From positions 1 to 63,438 of the forward strand of contig CAKQMS010000013.1 of the NCBI GenBank assembly GCA_934254985.1: a DNA stretch of 63,438 bases, in the 5' to 3' direction. This DNA comes from an uncultured Prevotella sp. Lineage in GTDB: Bacteria > Bacteroidota > Bacteroidia > Bacteroidales > Bacteroidaceae. The notes beneath the pieces are model-generated. The model had not been told where the DNA came from, made no database searches, and saw only the letters and a program-made list of their open reading frames with translations. This document shows positions 44,847-55,554 of the stretch, in pieces (the first letter of the stretch is position 1; each line of letters opens with the position of its first letter). A program made the translations under genes and the position numbers.

Positions 44847-45527
44847 ATGACAAATTTCTATGTTCAACATAATAAAGCATACGTTGCTGTTGACTGTATT
44901 ATTTTTGGATTCGATGAAGGTAAGTTAAAGCTCCTTATAGGTAAGCGAAAAATGGATCCAGGATTTGATGAATGGTCATTATATGGCGGTTTCGTAGAAC
45001 AAAACGAGAGCATAGACGAGGCAGCAAGTAGAGTGTTGTACAATCTAACAGGCATGAAGAATGCCTTTATGAAACAGGTTGCAGCATTCGGTGCTGTTGA
45101 TCGTGACCCAGGAGAACGTGTAATCTCTATTGCTTACTATTCTTTGATAAACGTTAAAGACTATGACGATAAACTTCGTCAAGAGCACAATCTTACATGG
45201 GTAAGTCTCGAAGAAATGCCACAGCTCTATTCCGATCACAACAAGATGGTTCAAACAGCATTGAACATTCTTCGCCATAATATTAGCACAGAGCCTTTAG
45301 GCTTTAAGCTCCTACCCGATCTCTTCACACTCACACAATTACAGCATGTATATGAAGCAGTATTGGGAAGTGAAATTGATAAGCGCAATTTCCGCAAGCG
45401 CATAAAGCAGATCGACTTTATAGAAAAGACGGAACTCATTGACAAGAAAACATCTAAACGAGGTGCTGCACTATACCGCTTCAATAAGAAGTCGTATGCT
45501 GAAGACCCTTCGTTTAAACTACAATAA
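44847..45527 (+). CDS. araR: AraR-type Nudix-derived transcriptional regulator
   Basis: This 226-residue protein has an N-terminal Nudix fold (about 1-140) and a C-terminal winged helix (about 150-226: LPDLFTLTQLQHVYEAVLGSEIDKRNFRKRI, summarised: FTLTQLQHVYEAV and KRNFRKRIKQIDFI). This is the NrtR-like layout used by the Bacteroides L-arabinose regulator AraR. The Nudix box is broken: after GGFVEQNESIDEAA (47-60) the usual REL.EE.G reads SRVLYNLTG, so it should bind ligand and not hydrolyse it. In Bacteroides, AraR represses ara genes until arabinose binds. It lies in the middle of the ara locus, 47 nt before araD. Confidence 0.93.
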   Translation: MTNFYVQHNKAYVAVDCIIFGFDEGKLKLLIGKRKMDPGFDEWSLYGGFVEQNESIDEAASRVLYNLTGMKNAFMKQVAAFGAVDRDPGERVISIAYYSLINVKDYDDKLRQEHNLTWVSLEEMPQLYSDHNKMVQTALNILRHNISTEPLGFKLLPDLFTLTQLQHVYEAVLGSEIDKRNFRKRIKQIDFIEKTELIDKKTSKRGAALYRFNKKSYAEDPSFKLQ

Positions 45528-45574
45528 TAACTTATTATCAAATTTATATATAACACCTATTTAAACATATTATT

Positions 45575-46279
45575 ATGTTAGAAGAACTCAAAGAGAAAGT
45601 TTTCCGTGCAAACCTCGATTTGGTTAAGCACAACCTTGTAATCTTTACATGGGGAAACGTTAGCGGAATCGACCGCGAAAAGGGTCTTGTTGTCATCAAG
45701 CCTTCAGGAGTTTCATACGACACTATGAAGGCTTCCGACATGGTAGTAGTAGATCTTGAAACTGGTAAAGTTGTAGAGGGCGACCTAAACCCTTCTTCCG
45801 ACACACCTACCCACCTTGTGTTGTATCGTGAATTCCCTGAAATAGGAGGTATCGTACATACTCACTCTACCTACGCTACTGCATGGGCACAAGCAGGCAA
45901 GGATATTCCTAACATAGGAACTACACATGCCGACTACTTCCACGATTGCATTCCATGCACCGACGACATGACAGAAGCTGAAGTAAAGGGCGAATATGAG
46001 CTCGAGACAGGCAATGTTATCGTTAAGCGTATCAAAAAAGGAAACATCAACCCAGTCCACACTCCTGGCGTTTTAGTAAAGAACCATGGTCCTTTCTCTT
46101 GGGGTAAAGATGCTGATAATGCTGTTTACAATGCTGTAGTAATGGAGCAGGTTGCAAAGATGGCATTCATCTCATTCTCTGTAAATCCTAACACCACCAT
46201 GAACCCACTTCTCATAGAGAAGCATTTCAGCCGCAAGCATGGTCCTAATGCCTACTACGGCCAGAAGAAAAAGGGATAA
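45575..46279 (+). CDS. araD: L-ribulose-5-phosphate 4-epimerase
   Basis: This 234-residue zinc enzyme converts L-ribulose-5-phosphate to D-xylulose-5-phosphate. Motifs match Ara[27 protein letters not shown] near residue 26 (summarised: TWGNVS and IKPSGV), the zinc site [18 protein letters not shown] (His95/His97 region), [15 protein letters not shown] near 110, and [10 protein letters not shown] near 170 with the third His. The class II aldolase-like fold is full length. It lies between araR and araA; its order araD-araA-araB differs from the enteric araBAD. Confidence 0.97.
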   Translation: MLEELKEKVFRANLDLVKHNLVIFTWGNVSGIDREKGLVVIKPSGVSYDTMKASDMVVVDLETGKVVEGDLNPSSDTPTHLVLYREFPEIGGIVHTHSTYATAWAQAGKDIPNIGTTHADYFHDCIPCTDDMTEAEVKGEYELETGNVIVKRIKKGNINPVHTPGVLVKNHGPFSWGKDADNAVYNAVVMEQVAKMAFISFSVNPNTTMNPLLIEKHFSRKHGPNAYYGQKKKG

Positions 46280-46337
46280 AATCCCCTACCTATAAAACAA
46301 TAATAACAATATAATAAACCATTAAAAACTTAAAACT

Positions 46338-47879
46338 ATGATCAAAGCATTTGAGAACTTAGAAATTTGGTTCGTAACAGGCGCACAGCTTCTTTATGGA
46401 GGCGAAACAGTAAAAATTGTTGATGGTCACTCTAAAGAGATGGTCGATGGACTCAACAATAGTGGAATCATTCCTATTAAGGTTGTTTATAAAGGCACAG
46501 CAAATTCTTCTGCCGAAGTAGAGGCTATCATGAAGGCTTCTAATAACGACGAGAAGTGTGTTGGTATTATCACATGGATGCACACATTCTCGCCTGCAAA
46601 GATGTGGATTAAGGGTCTTCAATCGCTTAAGAAGCCTCTCCTCCACTTCCATACACAGTACAATGCTGAAATTCCATGGAACGACATCGACATGGACTTC
46701 ATGAACCTCAACCAGTCTGCACATGGCGACATTGAGTTTGGTCATATCTGTACTCGTATGCGTGTACCTCGCAAGGTTGTTGTAGGCTACTGGAAGAGCG
46801 AAGCTGCTCAGAAGCAGATTGCTACTTGGGCACGTGTTGCTGCAGGAGTTGCAGATGCTCACAACGTACGTTGCTTGATGTTTGGTATGAACATGAATAA
46901 TGTTGCCGTTACCGATGGCGACCGTGTAGAGTTCGAACAGCGTCTTGGCTATCATGTAGACTACTATCCAGTATCTTCATTGATGGAATACTATAAGAAG
47001 GTTACAGATGCAGAGGCTGATGCTCTCGTTGAAGAATATAAGAAGGCTTACACCATCAAGATTGACGAGTCGGGAGAAGAAGTATATTGGGAGAAGGTCA
47101 AGAACTCTGCTAAGGCAGAAATCGCTCTCCGTCGTGTACTCGAAGATGAGGGCGCTACAGCTTTCACCACAAACTTTGATGACCTTGGCGATGCAAACAT
47201 CGACGATCCAAACTTCTGCGGTTTCGACCAGATTCCTGGTCTTGCTTCACAGCGCTTGATGGCTGAGGGTTATGGCTTCGGTGCTGAGGGCGACTGGAAG
47301 ACAGCTTGTCTCTATCGCACACTTTGGGTTATGAACCAGGGTCTTGAAAAGGGATGCTCATTCCTTGAGGACTACACTTTGAACTTTGCTGCCGACTGCA
47401 CATCTTCACTCCAGAGCCACATGCTCGAGGTTTGTCCATTGATTGCTACAGATAAGCCAAAGCTCGAGGTTCACTTCCTTGGCATCGGTATTCGTAAGCA
47501 GCAGACAGCTCGCCTTGTATTCACATCAAAGACAGGTCATGGTATCAAGGCTACAGTTGTTGACCTTGGCAACCGCTTCCGTCTTATCACAAGCGAAGTA
47601 GAGTGCATCGAGCCAAAGCCAATGCCTAAGCTCCCTGTTGCTTCAGCTCTTTGGGTTCCACAGCCAACATTCGAGATTGGCGCAGGAGCATGGATTCTCG
47701 CAGGTGGTACACACCATAGTGCATTCTCTTACGACATCACAGCTGAATACTGGGAGGATTTCGCAGAGATAGTTGGTATTGAGTATGTAAACATCGACAA
47801 GAACACCACTATCAGCAGCTTCAAGCAGCAGCTTCGCAACAACGAGATTTATTACATGCTTAACAAGGCTCTCAAGTAA
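46338..47879 (+). CDS. araA: L-arabinose isomerase
   Basis: This 513-residue enzyme converts L-arabinose to L-ribulose using manganese. It starts with the AraA-specific [18 protein letters not shown] and has [31 protein letters not shown] near residue 78 (summarised: [11 protein letters not shown] and HTQYN). Metal ligands lie in the [25 protein letters not shown] region (near 345, Glu and His) and the [11 protein letters not shown] segment near 455. The length is normal. It is followed by araB after 5 nt. Confidence 0.98.
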   Translation: MIKAFENLEIWFVTGAQLLYGGETVKIVDGHSKEMVDGLNNSGIIPIKVVYKGTANSSAEVEAIMKASNNDEKCVGIITWMHTFSPAKMWIKGLQSLKKPLLHFHTQYNAEIPWNDIDMDFMNLNQSAHGDIEFGHICTRMRVPRKVVVGYWKSEAAQKQIATWARVAAGVADAHNVRCLMFGMNMNNVAVTDGDRVEFEQRLGYHVDYYPVSSLMEYYKKVTDAEADALVEEYKKAYTIKIDESGEEVYWEKVKNSAKAEIALRRVLEDEGATAFTTNFDDLGDANIDDPNFCGFDQIPGLASQRLMAEGYGFGAEGDWKTACLYRTLWVMNQGLEKGCSFLEDYTLNFAADCTSSLQSHMLEVCPLIATDKPKLEVHFLGIGIRKQQTARLVFTSKTGHGIKATVVDLGNRFRLITSEVECIEPKPMPKLPVASALWVPQPTFEIGAGAWILAGGTHHSAFSYDITAEYWEDFAEIVGIEYVNIDKNTTISSFKQQLRNNEIYYMLNKALK

Positions 47880-47884
47880 TCAAT

Positions 47885-49477
47885 ATGACTGCAAAACAAA
47901 CAATAGAATCAGGTAAAGCCATTCTCGGTATCGAGTTTGGCTCTACCCGTATCAAGGCTGTTCTCATCGACGAAGAGAACAAGCCTATAGCACAGGGTAG
48001 CCACGAGTGGGAAAACCAACTCGTCAACAACCTTTGGACTTACAGCATTGATGCCATCTGGTCAGGTTTGCAGGATTGCTATGCTGATCTCCGCAAGGAT
48101 GTTAAGGCACAATACGATTGTGAAATAGAGAAGCTTGCAGCTATCGGTATCAGCGCTATGATGCATGGATACATGGCTTTCAACGACAAGGAAGAAATCC
48201 TTGTTCCATTCCGCACATGGCGTAATACAAATACAGCTAAGGCAGCAGCAGAGTTGTCTAAACTCTTTGTTTACAACATTCCACTTCGTTGGAGTATTTC
48301 ACACCTATATCAAGCAATTCTCAATGGTGAAGACCACGTTAAGGATATTGCCTTCCAAACGACATTGGCAGGTTACATTCATTGGCAACTCACAGGCGAA
48401 AAGGTACTTGGCGTAGGCGATGCTTCTGGTATGATGCCTATTGACCCTGAGACAAAGAACTATAATGCCGACATGGTGAAGAAGTTCAATGGTCTTATTG
48501 CATCAAGAGGCTATAAATGGACTTTGCTCGACATCTTCCCTAAGGTGCTAAATGCTGGTCAGGATGCAGGTCGCTTGACTGTTGAAGGCGCTAAGAAACT
48601 CGACGTTTCTGGTCATTTGCAGGCAGGAGTTCCTCTTTGTCCTCCTGAGGGCGATGCTGGCACAGGTATGGTTGCAACAAACGCTGTTAAGCAGCGCACA
48701 GGTAACGTTTCTGCCGGCACATCTTCATTCTCTATGATTGTCCTTGAGAAAGACCTCACCAAGCCATACGAGATGATTGATATGGTAACAACTCCTGATG
48801 GTTCACTCGTAGCTATGGTTCATTGCAACAACTGCACAAGCGACCTCAACGCATGGGTAAATCTCTTTAAGGAATATCAGCAGCTCTTGGGCGTGCCAGT
48901 AGACATGAACGAGGTATTCGGTAAACTCTACAACCATGCACTCGAAGGCGATGCTGATTGTGGTGGTCTCATCTCTTATAACTATATCTCTGGCGAACCT
49001 GTAACAGGTCTTGCCGAAGGTCGTCCTATGTTTGTTCGCTCTGCCAACGACAAGTTCAACCTTGCCAACTTCATGCGCTCACATCTCTACGCTTCAGTAG
49101 GTGTATTGAAGATTGGTAACGATATTCTCTTCAACGAAGAGCATGTTAAGGTTGATCGCATCACTGGTCACGGTGGTTTGTTCAAGACTAAGGGCGTAGG
49201 TCAGCGCATACTTGCTGCTGCCATCAATTCTCCTATCTCTGTAATGGAAACTGCGGGCGAAGGTGGAGCATGGGGTATTGCTCTTCTTGGTTCTTACCTT
49301 GTCAATAGCGGTGCTCACGAGTCACTTGCCGACTTCCTTGAGAACAAGGTATTCGCAGGCAACACTGGTGTTGAGATTGCTCCTACAGCAGAAGATGTCG
49401 AAGGCTTCAATATCTATATCGAGAACTACAAGCGTGGTCTCGCAATAGAGAAGGCTGCAGTAGAAAACAAATATTAA
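47885..49477 (+). CDS. araB: Ribulokinase of the FGGY family
   Basis: This 530-residue carbohydrate kinase phosphorylates L-ribulose. It has the FGGY N-terminal phosphate loop [16 protein letters not shown] (about residues 13-28), [12 protein letters not shown] near residue 92, WRNTNT near 118, the second ATP loop [14 protein letters not shown] near residue 277, and the late adenosine-binding [20 protein letters not shown] near 435. This form is closer to the xylulokinase-like ribulokinases found in Bacteroidota than to enteric AraB. It starts 5 nt after araA and the arabinofuranosidase gene follows after 15 nt. Confidence 0.94.
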   Translation: MTAKQTIESGKAILGIEFGSTRIKAVLIDEENKPIAQGSHEWENQLVNNLWTYSIDAIWSGLQDCYADLRKDVKAQYDCEIEKLAAIGISAMMHGYMAFNDKEEILVPFRTWRNTNTAKAAAELSKLFVYNIPLRWSISHLYQAILNGEDHVKDIAFQTTLAGYIHWQLTGEKVLGVGDASGMMPIDPETKNYNADMVKKFNGLIASRGYKWTLLDIFPKVLNAGQDAGRLTVEGAKKLDVSGHLQAGVPLCPPEGDAGTGMVATNAVKQRTGNVSAGTSSFSMIVLEKDLTKPYEMIDMVTTPDGSLVAMVHCNNCTSDLNAWVNLFKEYQQLLGVPVDMNEVFGKLYNHALEGDADCGGLISYNYISGEPVTGLAEGRPMFVRSANDKFNLANFMRSHLYASVGVLKIGNDILFNEEHVKVDRITGHGGLFKTKGVGQRILAAAINSPISVMETAGEGGAWGIALLGSYLVNSGAHESLADFLENKVFAGNTGVEIAPTAEDVEGFNIYIENYKRGLAIEKAAVENKY

Positions 49478-49492
49478 TTCCCTACTCTACGC

Positions 49493-51046
49493 ATGAAAAG
49501 AATATTCACAGCATTAACTGTAGCTGCCATGTCATTGGCAGCTACAGCTCAAAACACTACACTCACCATACATGCCGACCAAGGTAATCAGAAAATCCAT
49601 AAAGAGATTTATGGCCAGTTTGCTGAGCACCTTGGCTCTTGTATTTATGGCGGTCTATGGGTAGGCGAAGATTCCAATATTCCAAACATCAAAGGCTATC
49701 GCAAGGATGTCTTTGAAGCTTTGAAGTCTTTGCAGATTCCTGTTCTTCGTTGGCCTGGCGGTTGCTTTGCCGATGAATACCATTGGATGGACGGCATCGG
49801 TCCGAAAGAACAGCGTCCAAAGATGCAGAACAACAACTGGGGAGGCACCATTGAGGACAACTCATTTGGTACTCACGAGTTTTTAAATCTCTGCGAAATG
49901 CTTGGCTGCGAACCTTATATCAGCGGCAATGTTGGTAGTGGCACAGTAGAAGAATTGGCTAAATGGGTAGAATACATGACCTCTGATGGCGAAACGCCAA
50001 TGGCAAACCTTCGTCGTAAGAATGGTCGTGAGAAATCATGGAAAGTCAAGTTCATTGGCGTAGGCAACGAGAGTTGGGGTTGTGGAGGCTCTATGCGTCC
50101 AGAATATTATGCCGACCTCTATCGTCGCTATTCTACTTACTGCCGCAACTACGACGGCCATCATCTCTACAAGATTGCTTCAGGCGCAAGCGACTACGAC
50201 TACAACTGGACAAAAGTGTTGATGAACAATGTTGGTCATCGCATGAATGGTCTTTCGCTCCACTACTACACTGTTACAGGCTGGAGTGGTAGTAAGGGTT
50301 CAGCCACAAAGTTCAACAACGACGACTACTATTGGACAATGGGTAAATGCCTTGAGATCGAGGATGTAATCAAAAAGCATTCTGCCATCATGGACCAGAA
50401 TGACCCAAAGAAGCAGATAGGTCTGCTTGTCGACGAATGGGGAACATGGTGGGACGAAGAGCCTGGAACTATCTCAGGACATCTATACCAGCAGAATTCT
50501 ATGCGCGATGCTTTCGTAGCAGCTTTAACACTCAACGTATTCCATCGCCATACCGACCGCGTTCGAATGGCAAACATTGCACAGGTGGTTAATGTGTTGC
50601 AGTCTATGATTCTCACAGACACCAAGGGTACAGGACACATGGTTCTCACTCCTACTTATCATGTATTCAACATGTATAAGGATTTCCAGGAGGCAACCTA
50701 CTTGCCAATGGATGTAAAGACTGACTCTATGTCAGTACGAGGCAACCGAACTATACCAATATTATCTACAAGTGCTGCTCGCACAGCAGATGGCACAATT
50801 GTTGTTGCACTTGCTAATGTAAGTCTCGACAAAGAGCAGAAAGTTAACCTTTCTCTTGATGGTATCGCTTCTAAGCCAAAGACTGTAACAGGTAAGATTC
50901 TCTCTTGTAAATCAGTTGCCGACTATAATGATTTCGATAATCCTAATCGCGTAGTCCCTACTGAATTCAAGGGTGCAAAACTCTCTAAACAGAATGTTTC
51001 AGTAAAGATACCAGCAAAGTCAATTGCGGTAATTAAAATTAAATAG
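49493..51046 (+). CDS. Exported GH51 alpha-L-arabinofuranosidase
   Basis: This 517-residue glycoside hydrolase has a signal peptide (cut near ATA-Q20). The GH51 catalytic residues are visible: the acid/base Glu in GVGNESWGCGG (about residue 194) and the nucleophile Glu in LLVDEWGTWWDEEPG (near 318). The substrate motifs EIYGQFAEHLGSCIYGGLW (start) and RWPGGCFADEYHW are typical. It removes terminal arabinose from arabinan or arabinoxylan oligosaccharides in the periplasm, giving free arabinose for the downstream-acting genes. It is 15 nt after araB and 26 nt before transketolase, well inside the operon. Confidence 0.96.
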   Translation: MKRIFTALTVAAMSLAATAQNTTLTIHADQGNQKIHKEIYGQFAEHLGSCIYGGLWVGEDSNIPNIKGYRKDVFEALKSLQIPVLRWPGGCFADEYHWMDGIGPKEQRPKMQNNNWGGTIEDNSFGTHEFLNLCEMLGCEPYISGNVGSGTVEELAKWVEYMTSDGETPMANLRRKNGREKSWKVKFIGVGNESWGCGGSMRPEYYADLYRRYSTYCRNYDGHHLYKIASGASDYDYNWTKVLMNNVGHRMNGLSLHYYTVTGWSGSKGSATKFNNDDYYWTMGKCLEIEDVIKKHSAIMDQNDPKKQIGLLVDEWGTWWDEEPGTISGHLYQQNSMRDAFVAALTLNVFHRHTDRVRMANIAQVVNVLQSMILTDTKGTGHMVLTPTYHVFNMYKDFQEATYLPMDVKTDSMSVRGNRTIPILSTSAARTADGTIVVALANVSLDKEQKVNLSLDGIASKPKTVTGKILSCKSVADYNDFDNPNRVVPTEFKGAKLSKQNVSVKIPAKSIAVIKIK

Positions 51047-51072
51047 AAAAACAGTTTAAATATTAACATCTT

Positions 51073-53094
51073 ATGAACGATAATAAAGTAATGTTGCATG
51101 CAGCAGACAACATCCGTATTCTCGCTGCATCTGCTGTAGAAAAGGCAAAGTCTGGTCACCCAGGTGGTGCTATGGGTGGTGCTGACTTCATCAATGTGCT
51201 CTATTCAGAGTACTTGAAGTATGATCCAAAGAACCCTGCATGGGTTGGTCGCGACCGTTTCTTCCTCGATCCTGGTCACATGGCTCCTATGCTCTATTCT
51301 CAGCTCTGCCTTATCGGCAAGTTTACTCTTGAAGAGTTGCAGCAGCTTCGCCAATGGGGTTCTCCAACTACTGGTCACCCAGAGTTTGAGATTGCTCGTG
51401 GTATTGAGAACACTTCAGGTCCTCTTGGTCAGGGTCACGTTTTCGCTATTGGTGCAGCTATCGCAGCTAAGTTCCTTGCTGCTCATACAGGCAACCCAAC
51501 ATTCGAAAAGGAGACTATCTATGCATACATCTCTGATGGTGGTATTCAGGAAGAGATCTCACAGGGTGGCGCTCGTATAGCAGGTACTCTCGGTCTCGAC
51601 AACCTCATCATGTTCTACGACTCTAACGACATTCAGCTCTCTACTGAGACTAAGGACGTTATGAACGAAGATACTGCAGCTAAGTATCGTGCTCTCGGAT
51701 GGGAAGTTATCGAAATCTGCGGTAACGATGTAGACCAGATTCGTCAGGCTCTCGATGCTGCAAAGAAGGTAGAAGGCAAGCCAACCCTCATCATCGGTAA
51801 GTGCGTTATGGGTAAGGGAGCTTTGAAGGCTGATGGTACTTCTTACGAAGCTAACTGCAAGACCCATGGTGCTCCTCTTGGTGGCGACGCTTACGTTAAC
51901 ACTATCAAGCATCTTGGTGGCAACCCAGAGAATCCATTCGTTATCTTCGACGATGTTAAGGAAATGTACGCTAACCGTGCTAAGGAGCTCGAGGCAATCT
52001 GCGCAGAGCGTTATGCTGAGGAGAAAGCTTGGGCTGATGCTAACCCAGAGAAGGCTGCTTCTCAGGCAGAATGGTTTAGCGGCAAGGCTCCAAAGATTGA
52101 TTGGAGCAAGTGTGTACAGAAGGATAATGACGCTACACGTTCTGCTTCTGCTACATGTCTTGGCATTCTTGCAGAGCAGGTTCCTAATATGGTTTGTGCT
52201 TCTGCCGACCTTTCTAACTCTGATAAGACAGACGGTTTCTTGAAGAAAACTCACGCCTTTACTAAGGGCGACTTCTCAGGTGCATTCTTCCAGGCTGGTG
52301 TTGCTGAGCTTACTATGGCTTGCTGCTGTATCGGTATGGCTCTCCACGGAGGTGTCATTCCTGCATGTGGTACATTCTTCGTATTCTCTGATTATATGAA
52401 GCCAGCTGTTCGTATGGCTGCTCTCATGGAACTTCCTGTTAAGTTCATCTGGACTCACGACGCATTTCGCGTAGGTGAAGACGGACCTACTCACGAGCCT
52501 GTTGAGCAGGAGTCACAGATCCGTTTGATGGAGAAGTTGAAGAACCATCATGGCAAACCATCTGTTCTCGTTCTTCGTCCTGCTGATGCTAAGGAGACAA
52601 CAGAGGCTTGGAAGCTTGCTATGGATAACATGTCTACTCCTACAGCTCTCATCCTCTCTCGTCAGGGCATCGCTAACCTTCCTGAAGGCAACGACTACAG
52701 CCTTGCTGCTAAGGGTGGTTACATCGTAGGTGGTTCAGACGAAAATCCTGATATCATCCTCGTTGCTACTGGTTCTGAGGTGTCTACTCTCGTTGCTGGT
52801 GCAGAGCTTCTCCGCAAAGAGGGCGTAAAGGTTCGCATCGTTAGCGTTCCTTCTGAGGGATTGTTCCGTCTTCAGAGCAAGGAATATCAGCTTTCTGTTC
52901 TTCCTCACGAGGTTAAGAAGTTTGGTCTCACAGCTGGTCTTCCTGTCAATCTCCTAGGTCTTGTACCTGAGGCTGAGGGCAACATCTGGGGCTTGGAGTC
53001 ATTCGGTTTCTCAGCACCTTACAAGGTACTCGACGAGAAGCTTGGCTACACAGCAGAGAATGTTTACAAGCAGGTGAAAGCCATCTTGGGATAA
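51073..53094 (+). CDS. tkt: Transketolase
   Basis: This 673-residue thiamine-diphosphate enzyme moves two-carbon units between sugar phosphates. Signs are the SGHPGGAMGGADFINVLY N-terminus (residues 27-44), the GPLGQGHVFAIGAA cofactor loop, the Asp-Asn thiamine motif near SDGGIQEEISQGGARIAG and FYDSNDIQLS, and the C-terminal half with FVFSDYMKPAVRMAALM and WTHDAFRVGEDGPTHEPVEQ (catalytic Glu and His). Placement right after the arabinose enzymes provides the next step for xylulose-5-phosphate and marks it as the pentose-specific copy. rpiB follows 16 nt later. Confidence 0.98.
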   Translation: MNDNKVMLHAADNIRILAASAVEKAKSGHPGGAMGGADFINVLYSEYLKYDPKNPAWVGRDRFFLDPGHMAPMLYSQLCLIGKFTLEELQQLRQWGSPTTGHPEFEIARGIENTSGPLGQGHVFAIGAAIAAKFLAAHTGNPTFEKETIYAYISDGGIQEEISQGGARIAGTLGLDNLIMFYDSNDIQLSTETKDVMNEDTAAKYRALGWEVIEICGNDVDQIRQALDAAKKVEGKPTLIIGKCVMGKGALKADGTSYEANCKTHGAPLGGDAYVNTIKHLGGNPENPFVIFDDVKEMYANRAKELEAICAERYAEEKAWADANPEKAASQAEWFSGKAPKIDWSKCVQKDNDATRSASATCLGILAEQVPNMVCASADLSNSDKTDGFLKKTHAFTKGDFSGAFFQAGVAELTMACCCIGMALHGGVIPACGTFFVFSDYMKPAVRMAALMELPVKFIWTHDAFRVGEDGPTHEPVEQESQIRLMEKLKNHHGKPSVLVLRPADAKETTEAWKLAMDNMSTPTALILSRQGIANLPEGNDYSLAAKGGYIVGGSDENPDIILVATGSEVSTLVAGAELLRKEGVKVRIVSVPSEGLFRLQSKEYQLSVLPHEVKKFGLTAGLPVNLLGLVPEAEGNIWGLESFGFSAPYKVLDEKLGYTAENVYKQVKAILG

Positions 53095-53110
53095 ACCAAT
53101 AACAATCATA

Positions 53111-53551
53111 ATGGAAATAAAAACTGTAGGCTTAGCCAGCGACCATGCTGGCTTTGCTTTGAAACAATTCGTTAAACAATATCTTGATGAGCACGGAATG
53201 CCTTACAAAGATTATGGCACCTACTCTGAAGATAGTTGCGACTATCCTGACTTCGGTCATGCTTTAGCTGAAGGCATCGAGAAGGGCGAAGTGTTTCCAG
53301 GAATAGCAATCTGCGGTAGTGGCGAGGGCATCAGCATGACTCTCAACAAGCATCAAGCTATCCGTGCCGGACTTTGCTGGATTCCTGAGATTGCTCATCT
53401 CATTCGTCAGCACAACGATGCCAACGTCCTCGTAATGCCAGGACGCTTCATCGACAACGACATGGCTCGAAAGATTATGGATGAATACTTCGCTACCGAC
53501 TTCGAAGGCGGACGCCATCAGAAGCGTGTGGATAAAATCCCAGTTAAGTAA
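53111..53551 (+). CDS. rpiB: Ribose-5-phosphate isomerase B
   Basis: This 146-residue enzyme converts ribulose-5-phosphate to ribose-5-phosphate, giving transketolase its second substrate. RpiB features are VGLASDHAGFALK at the start, KDYGTYSEDSCDYPDFG near residue 36, the active-site AICGSGEGISM (Cys near residue 67) and GLCWIPEIAHLIRQHNDANVL with the His/Arg set. The length is normal. It closes the arabinose operon and a good terminator follows. Confidence 0.97.
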   Translation: MEIKTVGLASDHAGFALKQFVKQYLDEHGMPYKDYGTYSEDSCDYPDFGHALAEGIEKGEVFPGIAICGSGEGISMTLNKHQAIRAGLCWIPEIAHLIRQHNDANVLVMPGRFIDNDMARKIMDEYFATDFEGGRHQKRVDKIPVK

Positions 53552-53609
53552 ATCCCCCTACTCGATTACAATTCTAATTCTATTTCCGAATTATTTTCTA
53601 ATCACAAGA

Positions 53610-53652
53610 GTGAAGAACCCACGACCTCGCGTCTAAGTTCTTCACCCTTTTT
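53610..53652 (+). terminator. Terminator after rpiB, end of the arabinose operon
   Basis: GTGAAGAAC (53610-53618) pairs with GTTCTTCAC (53637-53645) and a run of seven or more T residues follows. Confidence 0.85.
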
Positions 53653-53794
53653 TTATTCCTTTCATTATCTGCATAAGGCATAAGCCACGCTAATTCCATA
53701 AAAAATAATAAAGATTTCAGTTATTCCCCCATTTTTGAACATCTATTTATTAGTAATTGAATTAAATAGATTAATTTTGCAGCGAATTAAAGAA

Positions 53795-54460
53795 ATGAAA
53801 ATGAAGAAAACAAAATTTATTCTATTATCGGTCCTATGTTCATTCCTCGCATTTGGAATGACATCATGCGACGACGACGCAAAAGATGATGACTATCAGA
53901 AAGAATTCATCCAATTTGACAATGTTACCCTAACAGCTGGTAACACACAAGAATTGGCTAAAGGCAAAGACCTCTCTTGGAAGTCTGACAACGACCTTGT
54001 TGCTTCCATAATGGGAAGCAAAATTATTGCCAAACGTGTTGGAACGGCAAAAATGGTAAGTTCAAAGGGCTCTTTCGTCGTTACTGTTAAAGGTCAGTAT
54101 AATGACTTCAGCGAACCATATATTCAGTTCGGACATAATCGCGAAACCGTGAAATACTATGTTAATAAAAGCGAACAACTGATACGCGATGAAGACACCT
54201 TATTAATATATAAGGGAAGCGACAAGATAGAATATACAATTTATCATTTCAACGACAAGAAATTGGATGGCTCCTACATCGCTACATTGCCTGAAAACAA
54301 GAACGAAATGGAAAACTGGGCATTGGAAAGATACCTTCCAATGGCTTCTCTCGACAAGAGTTTCTGCATGACAAGCTTAAATATGAAGACTGTCATACGC
54401 ATGACTACAGTTTCTATCTACGGCAAAGAGTATCGCATGCTTGGATTTACCCAACAATAA
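53795..54460 (+). CDS. Lipoprotein with Ig-like (Big_2-type) domain
   Basis: From the ATG at 53795 this is 221 residues; 53801 is an equally possible ATG. The lipobox is in GMTSCDDD, followed by an Asp-rich spacer typical of surface-exposed lipoproteins in this phylum (Cys then acidic residues). A short Ig-like module resembling Big_2 follows: FDNVTLTAGNTQELAKG, WKSDNDLVASIMGSKIIAKRVGTAKM and FVVTVKG (about residues 40-105). The remaining ~110 residues are not recognised. A -7 box (TAATTTTG, 53772-53779) precedes it. Function unknown. Confidence 0.8.
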   Translation: MKMKKTKFILLSVLCSFLAFGMTSCDDDAKDDDYQKEFIQFDNVTLTAGNTQELAKGKDLSWKSDNDLVASIMGSKIIAKRVGTAKMVSSKGSFVVTVKGQYNDFSEPYIQFGHNRETVKYYVNKSEQLIRDEDTLLIYKGSDKIEYTIYHFNDKKLDGSYIATLPENKNEMENWALERYLPMASLDKSFCMTSLNMKTVIRMTTVSIYGKEYRMLGFTQQ

Positions 54461-54505
54461 TTTTAGTTCAAGCAAAAAGTTTTAGTATTATCTCAACAAA
54501 ATAAA

Positions 54506-54560
54506 AAGAGTGGAAAGCTTAAGGAGAAAACTCCTAAACTTTCCACTCTTATTTTTTTAT
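54506..54560. terminator. Bidirectional terminator between lipoprotein and beta-barrel genes
   Basis: AAGAGTGGAAAG (54506-54517) pairs with 54539-54550, with an inner GGAG/CTCC pairing; A-rich before, T-rich after. The flanking genes converge. Confidence 0.9.
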
Positions 54561-54578
54561 TTCCTCAAGCTTAGAACC

Positions 54579-55340
54579 TTACAATATTCTGCCACGGAAG
54601 CTAAGCTTGATAACTGGCCAAACCTTGAAATCATTCATGATCTTGGTAATATCGTCAGATGCTTCCTCATCAAGCTGGTTTAGCAAATCGTCAGCATCTA
54701 CGCCATCAGCATAAACCTTTGGCTTGCCATGGAACTGCACACCCATTTCAAAACGGAAACCAATACGGTTCTTTGGAATCAAACGACCAAATCCAAGACC
54801 GAGATAAGGACGGAAATTGTTAACCTTCAATCCACCATTAACATCCCCGTTCTCATCAAAAGGAATGTTGTAGTCGCCAATCTGAATACCGTACTGATTA
54901 GCCAATGCATAGTTGTTCTGAATATAATCACTATGACCAGTAATCTGAACAAGCTTTTCGCCACCTACAGAAAAACCTGCAGTTACAAAGAATGTTCCAC
55001 CAGTTGGATAGCAATCAAACTTCACATCAAACGATGTGCGCTTCAAAGAGCCCTTCACATTCAGAGTAGCGTCATCGCCACTAAGTGATGGAAGACCTTC
55101 TACATTTGGCTCAATATCCACATCGGTCTTGATATTGATATCTGGCATAAAGTTCAAACCTGCTCTTACACCAAAATATTTGTTAAAGCAAGTTGAAACG
55201 TCTACGCCAATACCTTCAGTACCAGCACCAACGCCTACACCTATTCTGTTACCCAAACCATACTTAAATTCTTCACTCTGAGCAAACATTGCACTTACCG
55301 ACATCATCGCAAGTGCTATTGAGAGAATTACTTTCTTCAT
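54579..55340 (-). CDS. Outer-membrane beta-barrel protein
   Basis: This 253-residue protein has a signal peptide ending AMFA-Q, then alternating amphipathic strands: RIGVGVGAGTEGIGVDVSTCF, YFGVRAGLNFMP, TSFDVKFDCYP, FFVTAGFSVGG, FRPYLGLGFGR and IGFRFEMGVQFHG. It ends in a strand terminating in a hydrophobic residue (FRGRIL). This is the pattern of small eight- to ten-stranded barrels of Bacteroidota, sometimes annotated as PorT- or OmpW-like. No specific function can be inferred. A -7-like box (TAAATTTG) is on the minus strand at 55388-55395, about 50 nt before the start. Confidence 0.87.
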   Translation of the reverse strand: MKKVILSIALAMMSVSAMFAQSEEFKYGLGNRIGVGVGAGTEGIGVDVSTCFNKYFGVRAGLNFMPDINIKTDVDIEPNVEGLPSLSGDDATLNVKGSLKRTSFDVKFDCYPTGGTFFVTAGFSVGGEKLVQITGHSDYIQNNYALANQYGIQIGDYNIPFDENGDVNGGLKVNNFRPYLGLGFGRLIPKNRIGFRFEMGVQFHGKPKVYADGVDADDLLNQLDEEASDDITKIMNDFKVWPVIKLSFRGRIL

Positions 55341-55554
55341 AACGTTATTAATTTTATTATTAGTTATATAAGTTGATGTTTATTTTGCAAATTTATATTA
55401 TTTTTATCATTAAAACAAGAAAATGAACCAAAAAGTTATAACAACACTTAAATTTTGTCATTTCGCAGCATTTTCTTAACCTTTATGACTCCTACACCTT
55501 ATTTATATTATAGATGTGTCTATCCTTACTAAAGATATTTAATATTATAAACAC

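Noticed and set aside
51559..52254. 231-codon open frame antisense to transketolase
   Set aside because: It is the complement of a highly expressed gene with biased codons; no family resemblance.
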